Counted from the first letter of the stretch, positions 36,467-46,068 are shown. The stretch is 64,000 bases of DNA from Pedobacter sp. PACM 27299 (GCF_001412655.1 NZ_CP012996.1:6083291-6147290), one strand, 5' to 3'. Translations and numbers: made by a program. The notes: generated by a model not told the origin, from the sequence alone.

Positions 36467-36513
36467 GGGTCATACAGTTCGTACCTGTATGACCCAAACC
36501 CTAAGATAGGGTT
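36467..36513 (+). promoter_or_regulatory. two adjacent hairpins between regulatory and receptor genes
   Basis: A perfect 11-bp stem, GGGTCATACAG at 36467-36477 with CTGTATGACCC at 36485-36495, is followed at once by a 6-bp stem AACCCT at 36497-36502 with AGGGTT at 36508-36513. There is no T-run after either. They could be a transcript end, an attenuator before the receptor gene at 36541, or a DNA-level operator. Confidence 0.45.
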
Positions 36514-36540
36514 ACTCCTAAATCGAAACATCTAAAAGTA

Positions 36541-38949
36541 ATGCAAATTAAGAAAATCTTGCTAATGGGCATATTATGCGCTAGCGTATTTTGTGTGCAA
36601 GGACAGAAATTAAACAAGAGCAGCATCAAAGGACAGGTGTCTGATGATCAAAAAGAGGGAATACCGACCGCCACAGTCCGGTTATTCCCCATCAACAGAA
36701 CCCAGGCTACCGATCAAAAGGGTAAATTCAATCTTACTGATCTAGCCGCCGGAAACTACACGATACAAATCACCGCCATCGGTTTTAAAAAGATAGAGCA
36801 AAAAATCAGCATCAAAGAAAATCAGGATCTGCTCTTGAATTTCTCTATGAAAGAAGCTCAAAATGATTTAAATGACGTTTCAATTGCTGGAAAAACAGAA
36901 TCACGCAAGGCTAAAGAAGCTGGTTTCGCCGTGAATTCTATCGACTTAAAACAATATGCAAATACCACCAACGACCTGAATCAAATCCTGAACCGCTCTG
37001 CCGGTGTAAAGGTGAGAGAACAAGGAGGTTTAGGTTCAGATTTTGAGTTTTCGATCAACGGCTTATCAGGAGGACACATTAAGTTTTTTATTGACGGGAT
37101 TCCAATGGAATCTTATGGAAGCGGGATGACGCTAAATAACTTCCCTGTAAACCTTGCTGAACGTGTAGAGGTCTATAAAGGCGTAGTTCCTGCTTACCTA
37201 GGCTCAGATGCTTTGGGTGGTGCGGTGAATATCATCACCAAAAAGAATAAAGGAAAATCACTTGACCTCAGTTATAGTGCGGGTTCCTTTAATACGCACC
37301 GTGCAGGCTTAACAGGAAGTTTTACCGATGATAAAACTGGGATTACTACTAATGTGAGTTCGTATTACAACTATTCCGACAACAATTATTACATGTATAA
37401 CAATCCATCAGCCAATGCGCCGATTGAGTTACCCATTCCTGGAGGCTTTGAGCAGGTGGAGAAACTTCGTCGTTTCCATGATCAGTATGAGTCCTTTATG
37501 GGGCAGGTAGAAGCAGGAATTTCCAATAAAAAATGGGCAGATGTATTTGTAGCCGGGGTAACGTATACTTCTAACTACAAGCAAAGACAAACCGGTGCGA
37601 CACAGGAAAAAGTAATTGGTAAGATGACGAATGATGGTCATAACATCATTCCTTCCATTCGTTACCGTAAGGAAAACCTATTGATCAAAGGATTATCAGC
37701 AAGTGTATTCGCCAATTACTCCGCCAATAAAAACATCCTGACCGACACGAGTGGCAATGATTTCCTTTGGGACGGCAGTTCAGTGCCAAGAAGTAAAAAT
37801 GGCAGTTTCGGTTCTGAGCTTTCTGGCGAAAAAAAATCTATCTCTCATTTAACTGGTCATAATATCCTGGCACAGCTAAACTTGGGTTATACCATTTCCC
37901 AAAACCACATGGTTAATTTGAACAACAACTATAACAATTCTTATAGAGAAAGCTATAATGAGATCGACCCTTACAACCATTCTTATGACAGATCTAACAG
38001 CCTAAATAAAAACATTACTGGTATTAGCTACCAGCAGCAGGTATTTAATGGCAGAATGACCAACAATTTATTCGGAAAAATGTACGGTTTGAGTGGCAAA
38101 ACTTATGATAAAGATGGCAACGGCACCAGCAATAGCAAGCAGTATTATGGATATGGAGTCGCTTCCAGCTATAGATTCAGCGCTGTGATCGGGATGAAAG
38201 CCTCTTTTGAACATGCTTACAGACTACCTAGTCTGGTAGAATTATACGGCGACCGGGAAGTTGTGAAAGGGAATCCAAATTTAAAGCCGGAAAGCAGCAA
38301 CAACTATAACGTTGGCGTATTTTTCGACAAAAGAATAGGCAAAGGAAAGATCTGGGCAGAAGCATCTGGGTATTATCGCGATGCCAATGATTACATCACT
38401 CCCGGGAAATCTGCCGCAAGTAATGACGGCAGTGCTGCACAGTATAGCAATGAGAACGGAATTATTATCAGAGGATTTGAGACTGAAGTTCGCTATGATT
38501 ACAACAACTTATTTTCTGTGCTGGTCAATATGACCTACCAAAGTGCGATCAACAGGCAGCAATTTGCAAAAGGATCTATTCGCGAAAGTGCGAATTACCT
38601 CAGCAGAGTTCCTAATGAACCTTGGTTATATGGGAATGCAGATTTCAGCATCGGAAAAGACAATCTTCTTGGTAAAGACACCAGAGTTCAATTTAACTGG
38701 TTTACCCAATTCATCAATGATTACTCTATTAACTGGTCTAAATTGGGTAATAAAAACACTAAAGACTATATCCCGCGTCAGTTTATACACAATGCCACTT
38801 TGACTTATTCAATGCATAAAGGCAGATACAATGTATCGCTGGAAAGCAGAAATTTAACCAATGTGATCGCTTATGACAAGTTTAAGCTGCAGAAACCGGG
38901 TACTTCATTCTTCATCAAATTACGTTACGCCATTTCGCAATTCAATTAA
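36541..38949 (+). CDS. XusA-like TonB-dependent siderophore receptor
   Basis: The protein has 802 residues with a signal peptide of about 22 residues ending VQGQ. A carboxypeptidase-like regulatory domain (about 27-105, KGQVSDDQKEGIPTATV) precedes the plug (about 130-235, LNQILNRSAGVKVREQGGLG and GGAVNIITKK), then the barrel, which ends in YAISQFN. It carries the size and layout of ferric-siderophore/heme receptors, not of SusC. The following DUF4374 lipoprotein (14 bases on) and PepSY protein match the order of the Bacteroides xenosiderophore operon xusABC. The ligand, perhaps a foreign ferric siderophore, is inferred from that context. Confidence 0.88.
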   Translation: MQIKKILLMGILCASVFCVQGQKLNKSSIKGQVSDDQKEGIPTATVRLFPINRTQATDQKGKFNLTDLAAGNYTIQITAIGFKKIEQKISIKENQDLLLNFSMKEAQNDLNDVSIAGKTESRKAKEAGFAVNSIDLKQYANTTNDLNQILNRSAGVKVREQGGLGSDFEFSINGLSGGHIKFFIDGIPMESYGSGMTLNNFPVNLAERVEVYKGVVPAYLGSDALGGAVNIITKKNKGKSLDLSYSAGSFNTHRAGLTGSFTDDKTGITTNVSSYYNYSDNNYYMYNNPSANAPIELPIPGGFEQVEKLRRFHDQYESFMGQVEAGISNKKWADVFVAGVTYTSNYKQRQTGATQEKVIGKMTNDGHNIIPSIRYRKENLLIKGLSASVFANYSANKNILTDTSGNDFLWDGSSVPRSKNGSFGSELSGEKKSISHLTGHNILAQLNLGYTISQNHMVNLNNNYNNSYRESYNEIDPYNHSYDRSNSLNKNITGISYQQQVFNGRMTNNLFGKMYGLSGKTYDKDGNGTSNSKQYYGYGVASSYRFSAVIGMKASFEHAYRLPSLVELYGDREVVKGNPNLKPESSNNYNVGVFFDKRIGKGKIWAEASGYYRDANDYITPGKSAASNDGSAAQYSNENGIIIRGFETEVRYDYNNLFSVLVNMTYQSAINRQQFAKGSIRESANYLSRVPNEPWLYGNADFSIGKDNLLGKDTRVQFNWFTQFINDYSINWSKLGNKNTKDYIPRQFIHNATLTYSMHKGRYNVSLESRNLTNVIAYDKFKLQKPGTSFFIKLRYAISQFN

Positions 38950-38963
38950 TATAAATATAATCT

Positions 38964-40193
38964 ATGAACATGTTTACTACAATTAAAACAAGACTATTGG
39001 TTCTGGCCACAGCACTGGTCTTTATCTCTGGCCTTTCTGCCTGCAAAAAAGACAACAAAGGCTCCGGTACAGATGAAAAAGAAAATGGCGAATATGCTGT
39101 AATCTATTCTGTTGGAGATGATAGTTACCTGTTAAACATCAACTCTTTAACAGAAGGAAAAATCAGTCCAAAGGGCAATGGTATTGATGTTTCAAACATA
39201 TTTACCTGGGGAGAAAACATCATTCAAAAGGGAAGACATTTCTACTTCCTAAACCCGACAGGAAGATTCAGCAAGCATTTATATCAGGACGGTAAGTTGA
39301 CAAAAGAAGGTGAAATTCCTTTTACAGCTTTCCCAAGCCCTTATGTAGGCTGGTCTTTATGGCTGGATAACAATCAGGTGATGTTTGGACCAAGAGGAAG
39401 TAACCTTTATGCGATTATTAATGTGAGCAACATGACGATCGTGAAAAGTGGTGAATTCGACCTTCCAAGCGTTCCTGCAGGACACAGCAGAAGGGTTTAT
39501 TCGGCATTTACCAGCGGAAATAAGGTAATGATTGGTTATGGACTATACAATGAAGTGACCCAATTGACAAACGATGAGTCTTACCTGGCTTCGATGGATC
39601 TTCCATCATTGAACAACTTTAAAGTAACCAGCAAAGATGGTCGTTCTGCTCCTGCAGGTCCACTAAGAAACGGTTATTTCGGTCAGTTTGTTGACAATGG
39701 TAACGATTACCTATTGACGCATCCTATGCCAATGCTAGGTGGCAATAAACCGAATATGCCTACTGGTTTCTTCAGAATTAAAGCGGGTACTGATACTTTC
39801 GATCCTAACTATTTCTTTAATGTTTCTGCCCTTACAAATGGTGATAACCAATTAGGCGTATGTTATGTTGGAAATGGGAAAGCCATTCTTGCCAATGCAA
39901 AAGATGCTAAAAACCGCGTAAAAGTAAAAGACGACTGGTGGTATGCTGACATGTGGGAATACCTTGTAGTAGATGTAAACACACAAAAAGTGATCAAAAG
40001 ATTAGACTTTCCGCCGCTATTGAACTCCCGCTCAGCGATTGTTCTGGATGGTAAAGCTTACATCGCTGTAAATGATCCTAAAGCTGATGCAATTTATGTT
40101 TATCAATATGATCCAATTGCGGATACGCTTAAAAAAGGTTTAAGAATCGACGGTGGATCTGACAATACCCCAATCCTTTACAAATTAAATTAA
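38964..40193 (+). CDS. XusB-like DUF4374 siderophore-binding lipoprotein
   Basis: The protein has 409 residues with lipobox SGLSAC near residue 27. DUF4374 landmarks include YVGWSLWLDNNQVMFGPRG near 130, FDPNYFFNVSAL near 277 and TLKKGLRIDGGSDNTPILYKLN at the end. In Bacteroides thetaiotaomicron the DUF4374 lipoprotein XusB is the surface-exposed ferric-enterobactin binder of the XusABC system. The close coupling with the TonB receptor upstream supports the same role here. A strong hairpin terminator follows. Confidence 0.87.
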   Translation: MNMFTTIKTRLLVLATALVFISGLSACKKDNKGSGTDEKENGEYAVIYSVGDDSYLLNINSLTEGKISPKGNGIDVSNIFTWGENIIQKGRHFYFLNPTGRFSKHLYQDGKLTKEGEIPFTAFPSPYVGWSLWLDNNQVMFGPRGSNLYAIINVSNMTIVKSGEFDLPSVPAGHSRRVYSAFTSGNKVMIGYGLYNEVTQLTNDESYLASMDLPSLNNFKVTSKDGRSAPAGPLRNGYFGQFVDNGNDYLLTHPMPMLGGNKPNMPTGFFRIKAGTDTFDPNYFFNVSALTNGDNQLGVCYVGNGKAILANAKDAKNRVKVKDDWWYADMWEYLVVDVNTQKVIKRLDFPPLLNSRSAIVLDGKAYIAVNDPKADAIYVYQYDPIADTLKKGLRIDGGSDNTPILYKLN

Positions 40194-40219
40194 TAGCGCT
40201 TCTCCGCTAATGTTGATAG

Positions 40220-40254
40220 AAAACCCCGGGCTTTTGACGGAGTACCGGGGTTTT
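40220..40254. terminator. intrinsic terminator or attenuator inside the siderophore locus
   Basis: A perfect 10-bp stem, AAAACCCCGG at 40220-40229 with CCGGGGTTTT at 40245-40254, is GC-rich at the loop side and ends in a T-run. It stands between the DUF4374 and PepSY genes and probably ends or attenuates the first transcript. Confidence 0.8.
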
Positions 40255-40281
40255 ATCACCTCCTATTACCTATAAAACTTT

Positions 40282-41424
40282 ATGTTCAACAAAATAAACG
40301 CATGGCTACACCTTTGGCTGGGACTGGCCTCAGGAATTGTAGTGGTTATCCTCAGCATCACCGGTTGTGTGCTGGTATTTGAGCAGGAAATCAAAAGCCT
40401 CAGCCGCCCCTGGCTGCATGCTGAACAACCTGCAAATGCAAAAGTATTAGCTCCTTCTATATTACACCGCGCCGTGGAGCAGGCATTACCTGGAAAACAT
40501 ATTGAATCCGTATGGTATCATGGTGCGGGTAGAACTGCACATTTTAACGTTCATGAGTCGGATTCTCTGGTTTATGTGAACCCTTATACTGCTGAAGTAA
40601 TTGCGATGGTAGATGATGAAGATTTCTTTCACTTTATGGATGAAGGACACCGACACCTTTGGATGCCACGTGCGATCGGCCGTCAGGTGGTAGGCTGGTC
40701 TACCTTTATTTTCTTCCTGCTCACACTTAGCGGCCTGATTTTATGGTGGCCAAAGAAATGGAATAAAAGAGGTCGCGACCAGAGTTTCAAGGTCAAATGG
40801 AAAGCTAAATTTAAACGGGTAAACTATGACCTGCATAATGTACTTGGCTTTTATTCTTTATTAATTGCCTTGCTGATGGCGATCACCGGCTTAGTGATGA
40901 GCTTCTCCTGGTTCAGTCAGGGAGTTTACTGGCTAACAGGCGGCGAAAATAAACCCCGACAAAAAAGACAAAAGGTGGAGGTTTCAGGACCATCCGTAAA
41001 TACTTCCCTCCAAAATGCTGACATCATCTGGCATAAAGTAGTAAATGACATTGCCAGATATAACAAAGATCAGATCATTATTCATTTCGCCGAAGAGCCT
41101 GATGAGGCGATTTATGCTTGTACCGACATGACATTGGGTTTTTGGAGAGACCTGAATTTTGATCCTTTAACCTTGGAGCTGCTGCCCAATTCGACCAAGC
41201 GACTGGAGGACATGAAGTTTCCAGATCAGGTGCGTAAACTCAATTATGCCATTCACGTAGGTGCCATTGGCGGTTTGACCACAAAAATATTGTACTTCCT
41301 GGCCAGCTTAATTTGTGCCAGTTTACCCATCACTGGCTTTTATATCTGGTGGGGTAAAAAGAAAAAAACTAAAAAGTCTCCAGCTGCAGTAAAACAGCCA
41401 AAGCAAGTTCTAAGCACTCCCTAA
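40282..41424 (+). CDS. XusC-like PepSY-associated inner-membrane protein (ferric reductase type)
   Basis: The protein has 380 residues with four main membrane helices: about 12-32 (GLASGIVVVILSITGCVLVF), 133-155, 188-212 and 340-362. Conserved histidines occur near helix ends (LHLW at the start, GHRHLW near 123, HNVLGFYS near 185, HVGAIGG near 330), fitting heme ligation. PepSY segments lie in the periplasmic loops. Such proteins are thought to reduce siderophore-bound iron or pass it across the inner membrane; XusC is the Bacteroides counterpart. One base separates it from the next receptor gene. Confidence 0.88.
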   Translation: MFNKINAWLHLWLGLASGIVVVILSITGCVLVFEQEIKSLSRPWLHAEQPANAKVLAPSILHRAVEQALPGKHIESVWYHGAGRTAHFNVHESDSLVYVNPYTAEVIAMVDDEDFFHFMDEGHRHLWMPRAIGRQVVGWSTFIFFLLTLSGLILWWPKKWNKRGRDQSFKVKWKAKFKRVNYDLHNVLGFYSLLIALLMAITGLVMSFSWFSQGVYWLTGGENKPRQKRQKVEVSGPSVNTSLQNADIIWHKVVNDIARYNKDQIIIHFAEEPDEAIYACTDMTLGFWRDLNFDPLTLELLPNSTKRLEDMKFPDQVRKLNYAIHVGAIGGLTTKILYFLASLICASLPITGFYIWWGKKKKTKKSPAAVKQPKQVLSTP

Positions 41425-41425
41425 C

Positions 41426-43855
41426 ATGATGAAAACCTATATTCTTGCCCTTCTTTCTACGCTTTCTATCTTCTTTTCCACGACCGTAAAGGCCCAGAAA
41501 AATATCTACGGTAAATTACTGGACGAAAAAGCACAGCACATTCCTTTTGCTTCTGTAACTGTATTACGATCTGCGGATTCTGTAAAGGCATATGCGGTGA
41601 TGACGGATACGGCGGGCAACTTTGTCCTTTCTGGAGTTAAAAATGGTAAATACCTGGTCAAAATCAGCTATATCGGTTATGAGGATTATTATTCTCCGGT
41701 GATTGAGCTGACTGCTTTAAGAAACTTGCATCATCTGGGCTCGATTCGTTTGAATGCCGACAGCAGGTTGCTAAATACAGTAAACATCAGTGGCCAGCGT
41801 CCATTAATTGAGCAAACGCTCGATAAAACGATCATGAATGTAGAGAAAAGCATCTTCGCAGAAGGCAATACTGCCCTGGAATTGCTGAACAAAGCTCCAG
41901 GTGTAACCGTCTCAGAAAATGGAGAGGTATCGCTGAAAGGAAGGTCAGGAACCACAGTGATGATCAACGGAAAACCAACTTATCTGTCCGGTGATCAGCT
42001 GGCGAATTTGCTGAGAGGAACCAACTCCTCCTCCATCTCCAGAATCGAAATCATGTCTAACCCTACCGCCCAATTTGATGCCTCAGGCAGCGGCGGAATT
42101 GTGAATATCATCATTAAAAAGAATATGCTGATCGGTTTTAATGGCAATATCTCAGGAAACATTGGTGCCGGTAAAGACATCAGAAACGGGCAAGGCATTG
42201 CACTAAGTTACAATACGACCCTGCTGAACACCTATGGAAGCTATAATGCCAACAATCAGAATCTGGAAAGTAAGCGCAATGCCGAACGTCTGTTTTATAG
42301 CGACAGTAGGACTTTATTGCAAAGCATCCAGCAAGAAACAATGGAAAAAGCAAAACTGCGTTCTCATAATTTCCGGTTCGGTATAGACCTGAATCTGAAT
42401 GAGAAGAATACACTGGGATTTTTAGTAAATGGTGCCATCGGGAAGTATCCAACAGAACAGCCAAGTACGAGCATTTTGAGGAATGCCAATGGTGAAACTT
42501 CCTGGACTGCGCTTACACAAACCAATAATAAAGAAAACTGGACAGATCTACTTTACAATGCAAATTATGTACATAAGTTTAATGCTGATGGTCATGAGCT
42601 TAAAGCCGATGTAGATTATGTTTATCATTTTTCCAAAATGCAGCAGCAACTGGATACGCGTTATGTATTGCCAGCTGGAACTGCTAACAGACTGCCCTCC
42701 GGTAGAAGAGGAAATATCCCTTCCAATGATGATGTATATGCCGCGAAAATAGATTATATCCTGCCTTTGAGTAAAAAATCAAAGCTGGAGGCCGGTTGGA
42801 AGGGCAGTTATGTCCGCACCGAAAATAACCTGCAATATGATACTTTGCAAAACCAGACTTATTTGCCGGATGCCAGTACCAGCAACCATTTTATTTATAA
42901 AGAGAACATCCAGGCCGCCTATATTAATTTGAATACGGCATGGTCAAAATATCAACTGCAAGCGGGCCTACGTGCCGAATACACGAATACCAAAGGTGAG
43001 CAGATCACTTCTAATATGGTCTTTAAAAAAGATTACCTGGGCCTCTTCCCAAGTTTATTCCTGACCAGAGATATCAATGAAAATCATCAGTTAAAGACTG
43101 GATACAGCCGACGAATTAAACGTCCGGGATATTGGGACCTAAATCCTTTCCGCGTATACGATGATCCTTTTGCATTTTATGAGGGAAATCCATACTTGAA
43201 ACCGGCTATAGTAAATGCGGTGGAACTAGGCTACGGTTTTAAATCGCGGTATTTTGCCACCTTAAGTTATAACCATACCGGGAATGTGATTGCCGAACAG
43301 GTAGGCAGACTGGATGGTGGGACTGTTACTTTCCAACGTCCGGAAAACATTGGCTCTTTTGACAATTTCGGATTGAGTATGACGACTTCTACCCAGATTT
43401 TCAAGTGGTGGACAGGCAGTCAGTTTTTGAATATATACCACAACAGGTACAAGATCAATAGCAACACCGGAACTACAATAACCAGCGGCAATACAGTAAG
43501 TCTGAATTCTCAAAACACTTTCAATCTGGGTAAAGGCTGGAAAACAGAATTGAGTGCCTTCTATATTTCAGAAGAAGTATCAGGAATCACCACCACCAGA
43601 CCATACAGCATCATTTCTTCGGGTATCCAGAAAGAGGTGCTTAAAGGAAAAGGAAGCTTGAAATTCATGGTGAACGATATTTTTGAAGGCTACAGGATCA
43701 AAAGAAAAATGGCTTATGAAAATGTATTGTTCTTAAGTCATAATGCCTCCGATAGCAGGTATGGCCTCTTATCTTTTAGCTACCGCTTTGGAGCCAAAGG
43801 GACACCATCAAATGAAAGAAGTACCAGTAGTGAAGATTTAAAAGGAAGGATGTAA
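41426..43855 (+). CDS. TonB-dependent receptor-like outer-membrane protein (OMP_b-brl_3 type)
   Basis: The protein has 809 residues with a signal peptide ending VKAQ near residue 24. A carboxypeptidase-like regulatory domain (about 26-105) and a plug (about 120-230, ALELLNKAPGVTV and GSGGIVNIIIKK) precede a barrel of the outer-membrane beta-barrel family 3 type; the terminal strand (SFSYRFG) is followed by a polar tail. It is one base downstream of the PepSY gene and six bases upstream of the Fur-like gene, so it belongs to the iron locus. A ligand different from that of the first receptor is plausible but unproven. Confidence 0.88.
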   Translation: MMKTYILALLSTLSIFFSTTVKAQKNIYGKLLDEKAQHIPFASVTVLRSADSVKAYAVMTDTAGNFVLSGVKNGKYLVKISYIGYEDYYSPVIELTALRNLHHLGSIRLNADSRLLNTVNISGQRPLIEQTLDKTIMNVEKSIFAEGNTALELLNKAPGVTVSENGEVSLKGRSGTTVMINGKPTYLSGDQLANLLRGTNSSSISRIEIMSNPTAQFDASGSGGIVNIIIKKNMLIGFNGNISGNIGAGKDIRNGQGIALSYNTTLLNTYGSYNANNQNLESKRNAERLFYSDSRTLLQSIQQETMEKAKLRSHNFRFGIDLNLNEKNTLGFLVNGAIGKYPTEQPSTSILRNANGETSWTALTQTNNKENWTDLLYNANYVHKFNADGHELKADVDYVYHFSKMQQQLDTRYVLPAGTANRLPSGRRGNIPSNDDVYAAKIDYILPLSKKSKLEAGWKGSYVRTENNLQYDTLQNQTYLPDASTSNHFIYKENIQAAYINLNTAWSKYQLQAGLRAEYTNTKGEQITSNMVFKKDYLGLFPSLFLTRDINENHQLKTGYSRRIKRPGYWDLNPFRVYDDPFAFYEGNPYLKPAIVNAVELGYGFKSRYFATLSYNHTGNVIAEQVGRLDGGTVTFQRPENIGSFDNFGLSMTTSTQIFKWWTGSQFLNIYHNRYKINSNTGTTITSGNTVSLNSQNTFNLGKGWKTELSAFYISEEVSGITTTRPYSIISSGIQKEVLKGKGSLKFMVNDIFEGYRIKRKMAYENVLFLSHNASDSRYGLLSFSYRFGAKGTPSNERSTSSEDLKGRM

Positions 43856-43860
43856 ACGAC

Positions 43861-44088
43861 ATGGAGGCAAAACATGGGATTTCCAGGATTAGCAGGGTTA
43901 TTCTTCAATACATGGAGGAAAATGGGGATGGTTTAGACGCAGAAACACTATGGCTGGAATTGCGAAAACATGGACATCGCATGTGCGTTTGCTCGGTTTA
44001 TATCAACCTGAAGAAGCTGGAAAAGATGAAACGATTGCAGAAAACACAAACTGCAGATCGAAAATATGTGTTTGCTTTAAATAAATAA
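43861..44088 (+). CDS. mini-Fur: Fur winged-helix domain without metal-binding domain
   Basis: The protein has 75 residues, against about 130-150 for Fur/Zur/PerR. The sequence aligns by eye with the Fur N-terminal DNA-binding domain: ILQYMEENGDGLDAETLWLELRKHG matches the ILEALEE..HLTAEELY region, and CVCSVYINLKKLEKMKRLQK matches the recognition helix SLATVYRNLELLEEAGLV. The Zn/Fe-binding and dimerisation domain is wholly absent; the stop is not at a homopolymer. It is the last gene after the second receptor, 5 bases on. It might bind DNA without iron, compete with full-length Fur, or depend on the two cysteines in MCVC. Confidence 0.72.
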   Translation: MEAKHGISRISRVILQYMEENGDGLDAETLWLELRKHGHRMCVCSVYINLKKLEKMKRLQKTQTADRKYVFALNK

Positions 44089-44116
44089 CAGCATTTACAG
44101 CTGCAACTAATAATAG

Positions 44117-44152
44117 ATTTGGCTGCCTATACCCCGGTGTTCGCAGCCAAAT
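44117..44152. terminator. hairpin ending the siderophore locus
   Basis: A perfect 10-bp stem, ATTTGGCTGC at 44117-44126 with GCAGCCAAAT at 44143-44152, follows the mini-Fur gene by 28 bases. No T-run follows, so it may be a weak terminator or an operator for the kinase gene downstream. Confidence 0.45.
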
Positions 44153-44325
44153 CCACCCCATACATTGGCAATCTATATTTTTGTCAATTCAGAAAGACGT
44201 TTTATTTACAAATAAACCCAATAAAACCGTCAGATTCACAATAACACCTGCTAGATTCAAATCGTGATATAAAAGTAGGGCGACAAAGCCTTTACTTTGA
44301 TGTAACATAAATATCAAATCAGCAG

Positions 44326-46068
44326 ATGCGAAGCCTTATCATTACCATATTTTTCCTTTTCTCTCAAATCTATTGCCATGCGCAAAAGCTGGAGATGAAC
44401 CTGGATAGCATTAGTCCAATCATCCAAAATGATAAGAATGGTGATTCTATCCGCAAGTATTTCTCCAACGCATTTTATAGTCCTGAAGCCACGTTTACAA
44501 AGCAGAATAACCTATTGATCTCTGCTTTCTTTTCCAATAAACTTGCAGTCAATTACAACCATGCGCCAAAGAAAATACCTCAGCTGACAACCTATTCCAA
44601 TATTAGCTCGAGAGTGTATATGCAGGCATTTGATAGCTATTCAGGAAAGTATGCCGTTCCCATATTTGATTCTACCGGAATTATCGTCACTGTTAACGGG
44701 ATAAATCCCGAGAATGCACAGCAATATGATTTCCGAGTAATGGAGAATAATAAAAGAGTAGTGCTACCCTGGACAAAGGTGAAATTATTTGTTGATGCCT
44801 ATTGGATGACTAAGATTGCCGATTCCAGTAAAATAGATAAAGTGACCGCCTACCTTGGGCAATTTAAAGCGGATTATGGCAAAGCCCTCACCTTTCAGGT
44901 ACGTCAAACCAACCTCCCAGATAGCATCAACACATCTTTATCGGCTTATTGGGTAAAATGGAAACCAAGAGTAGTTGGCGTATTTACCTTTTCCCAGCTC
45001 CCCGATTTCCTCCGCATTTTTAAGAAACAATGGGGAGATCCAAGGGAGAACAAGGACAATGCAGATTGGAGCAAAGATTCGACCCTACTAAAATTGAAAA
45101 AGGAATTCCGTTACAATGAAAATAACCTGATCTTCTATTTAGACGACATCATTAAGTCCAAAAATATCATTGAGTACAATCTGGTAAAAGGAAAGGATAG
45201 TACTGGCTGGACAGTAAATGACTTTGATTTTAACCTGGTTTGGCTAAAGAACCTTTCGCCAGGTAAATATGACCTCAAAATACGTTATAGTGTCCAGAGA
45301 ATGAATGTTTGCAGCTATTCATTTACCATACAAGCAGCCTGGTATCAAACCCTCTGGGCAAAAATAGGCTTGAGTATTCTTGCCATGCTCGCGATTGGGT
45401 TTATCCTGCTCTTGTGGCGCTCAAAAAAGCAGGGAGAAAAATTAAAAGCACAAGAAACCCTGAAACAGATGGTTCAAACGGAACTGAAATCCATCCGTTC
45501 ACAGTTCAACCCTCATTTTGTATTCAATGCGCTCAGCTCCATACAGGGGCTGATTACAAAAAATGATTCTGAAAATGCTTCAAAGTATTTAATTGAATTC
45601 AGCAGTCTGATGCGTGATTCATTAAAAGCAAGCACCAACGAATTTGTCAGCATTTCCACAGAAATAAAGATCCTGGAGAATTATTTAAACCTGGAAAAGT
45701 TACGCTTCGGCTTCAATTATCAAATAGAAAGTACTGAGCAGATTGATACACATGCAATTGAAATTCCTAGTCTGTTTTTACAGCCATTAGTGGAGAATGC
45801 CGTAAAACATGGTATTTCTTCATTACAGGAGAAAGGATACCTCAGCGTATCATTTGAAAAAGTTGAGAATGATATGATCGTACTGGTCACCGATAATGGC
45901 AAAGGTTTTAATGAACAGGAAGAATTTAACGGCTTTGGACTGCAGCTCACCAAAGAAAGAATTAAGCTGCTGAACCAAACCTTAAACGATCAGCATATTG
46001 AATTTTCAGTGAAAAGAATGAATGAAAAAACACAAGTAATGGTACACTTCAAAAATTGGTTAATATGA
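44326..46068 (+). CDS. LytS-type sensor histidine kinase
   Basis: The protein has 580 residues. The signal peptide ends CHAQ near residue 20; a periplasmic sensor part of about 320 residues without a recognised fold follows, then one membrane helix near 343-365. The cytoplasmic His_kinase (LytS/YehU) domain shows QFNPHFVFNALSSIQGLI near 392 with the phosphoacceptor histidine, LFLQPLVENAVKHGI (N box) near 484 and VTDNGKGF/GFGLQLTKERI. The regulator gene starts within its stop codon (ATGA), so the pair is translationally coupled. The periplasmic signal is unknown. Confidence 0.93.
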   Translation: MRSLIITIFFLFSQIYCHAQKLEMNLDSISPIIQNDKNGDSIRKYFSNAFYSPEATFTKQNNLLISAFFSNKLAVNYNHAPKKIPQLTTYSNISSRVYMQAFDSYSGKYAVPIFDSTGIIVTVNGINPENAQQYDFRVMENNKRVVLPWTKVKLFVDAYWMTKIADSSKIDKVTAYLGQFKADYGKALTFQVRQTNLPDSINTSLSAYWVKWKPRVVGVFTFSQLPDFLRIFKKQWGDPRENKDNADWSKDSTLLKLKKEFRYNENNLIFYLDDIIKSKNIIEYNLVKGKDSTGWTVNDFDFNLVWLKNLSPGKYDLKIRYSVQRMNVCSYSFTIQAAWYQTLWAKIGLSILAMLAIGFILLLWRSKKQGEKLKAQETLKQMVQTELKSIRSQFNPHFVFNALSSIQGLITKNDSENASKYLIEFSSLMRDSLKASTNEFVSISTEIKILENYLNLEKLRFGFNYQIESTEQIDTHAIEIPSLFLQPLVENAVKHGISSLQEKGYLSVSFEKVENDMIVLVTDNGKGFNEQEEFNGFGLQLTKERIKLLNQTLNDQHIEFSVKRMNEKTQVMVHFKNWLI

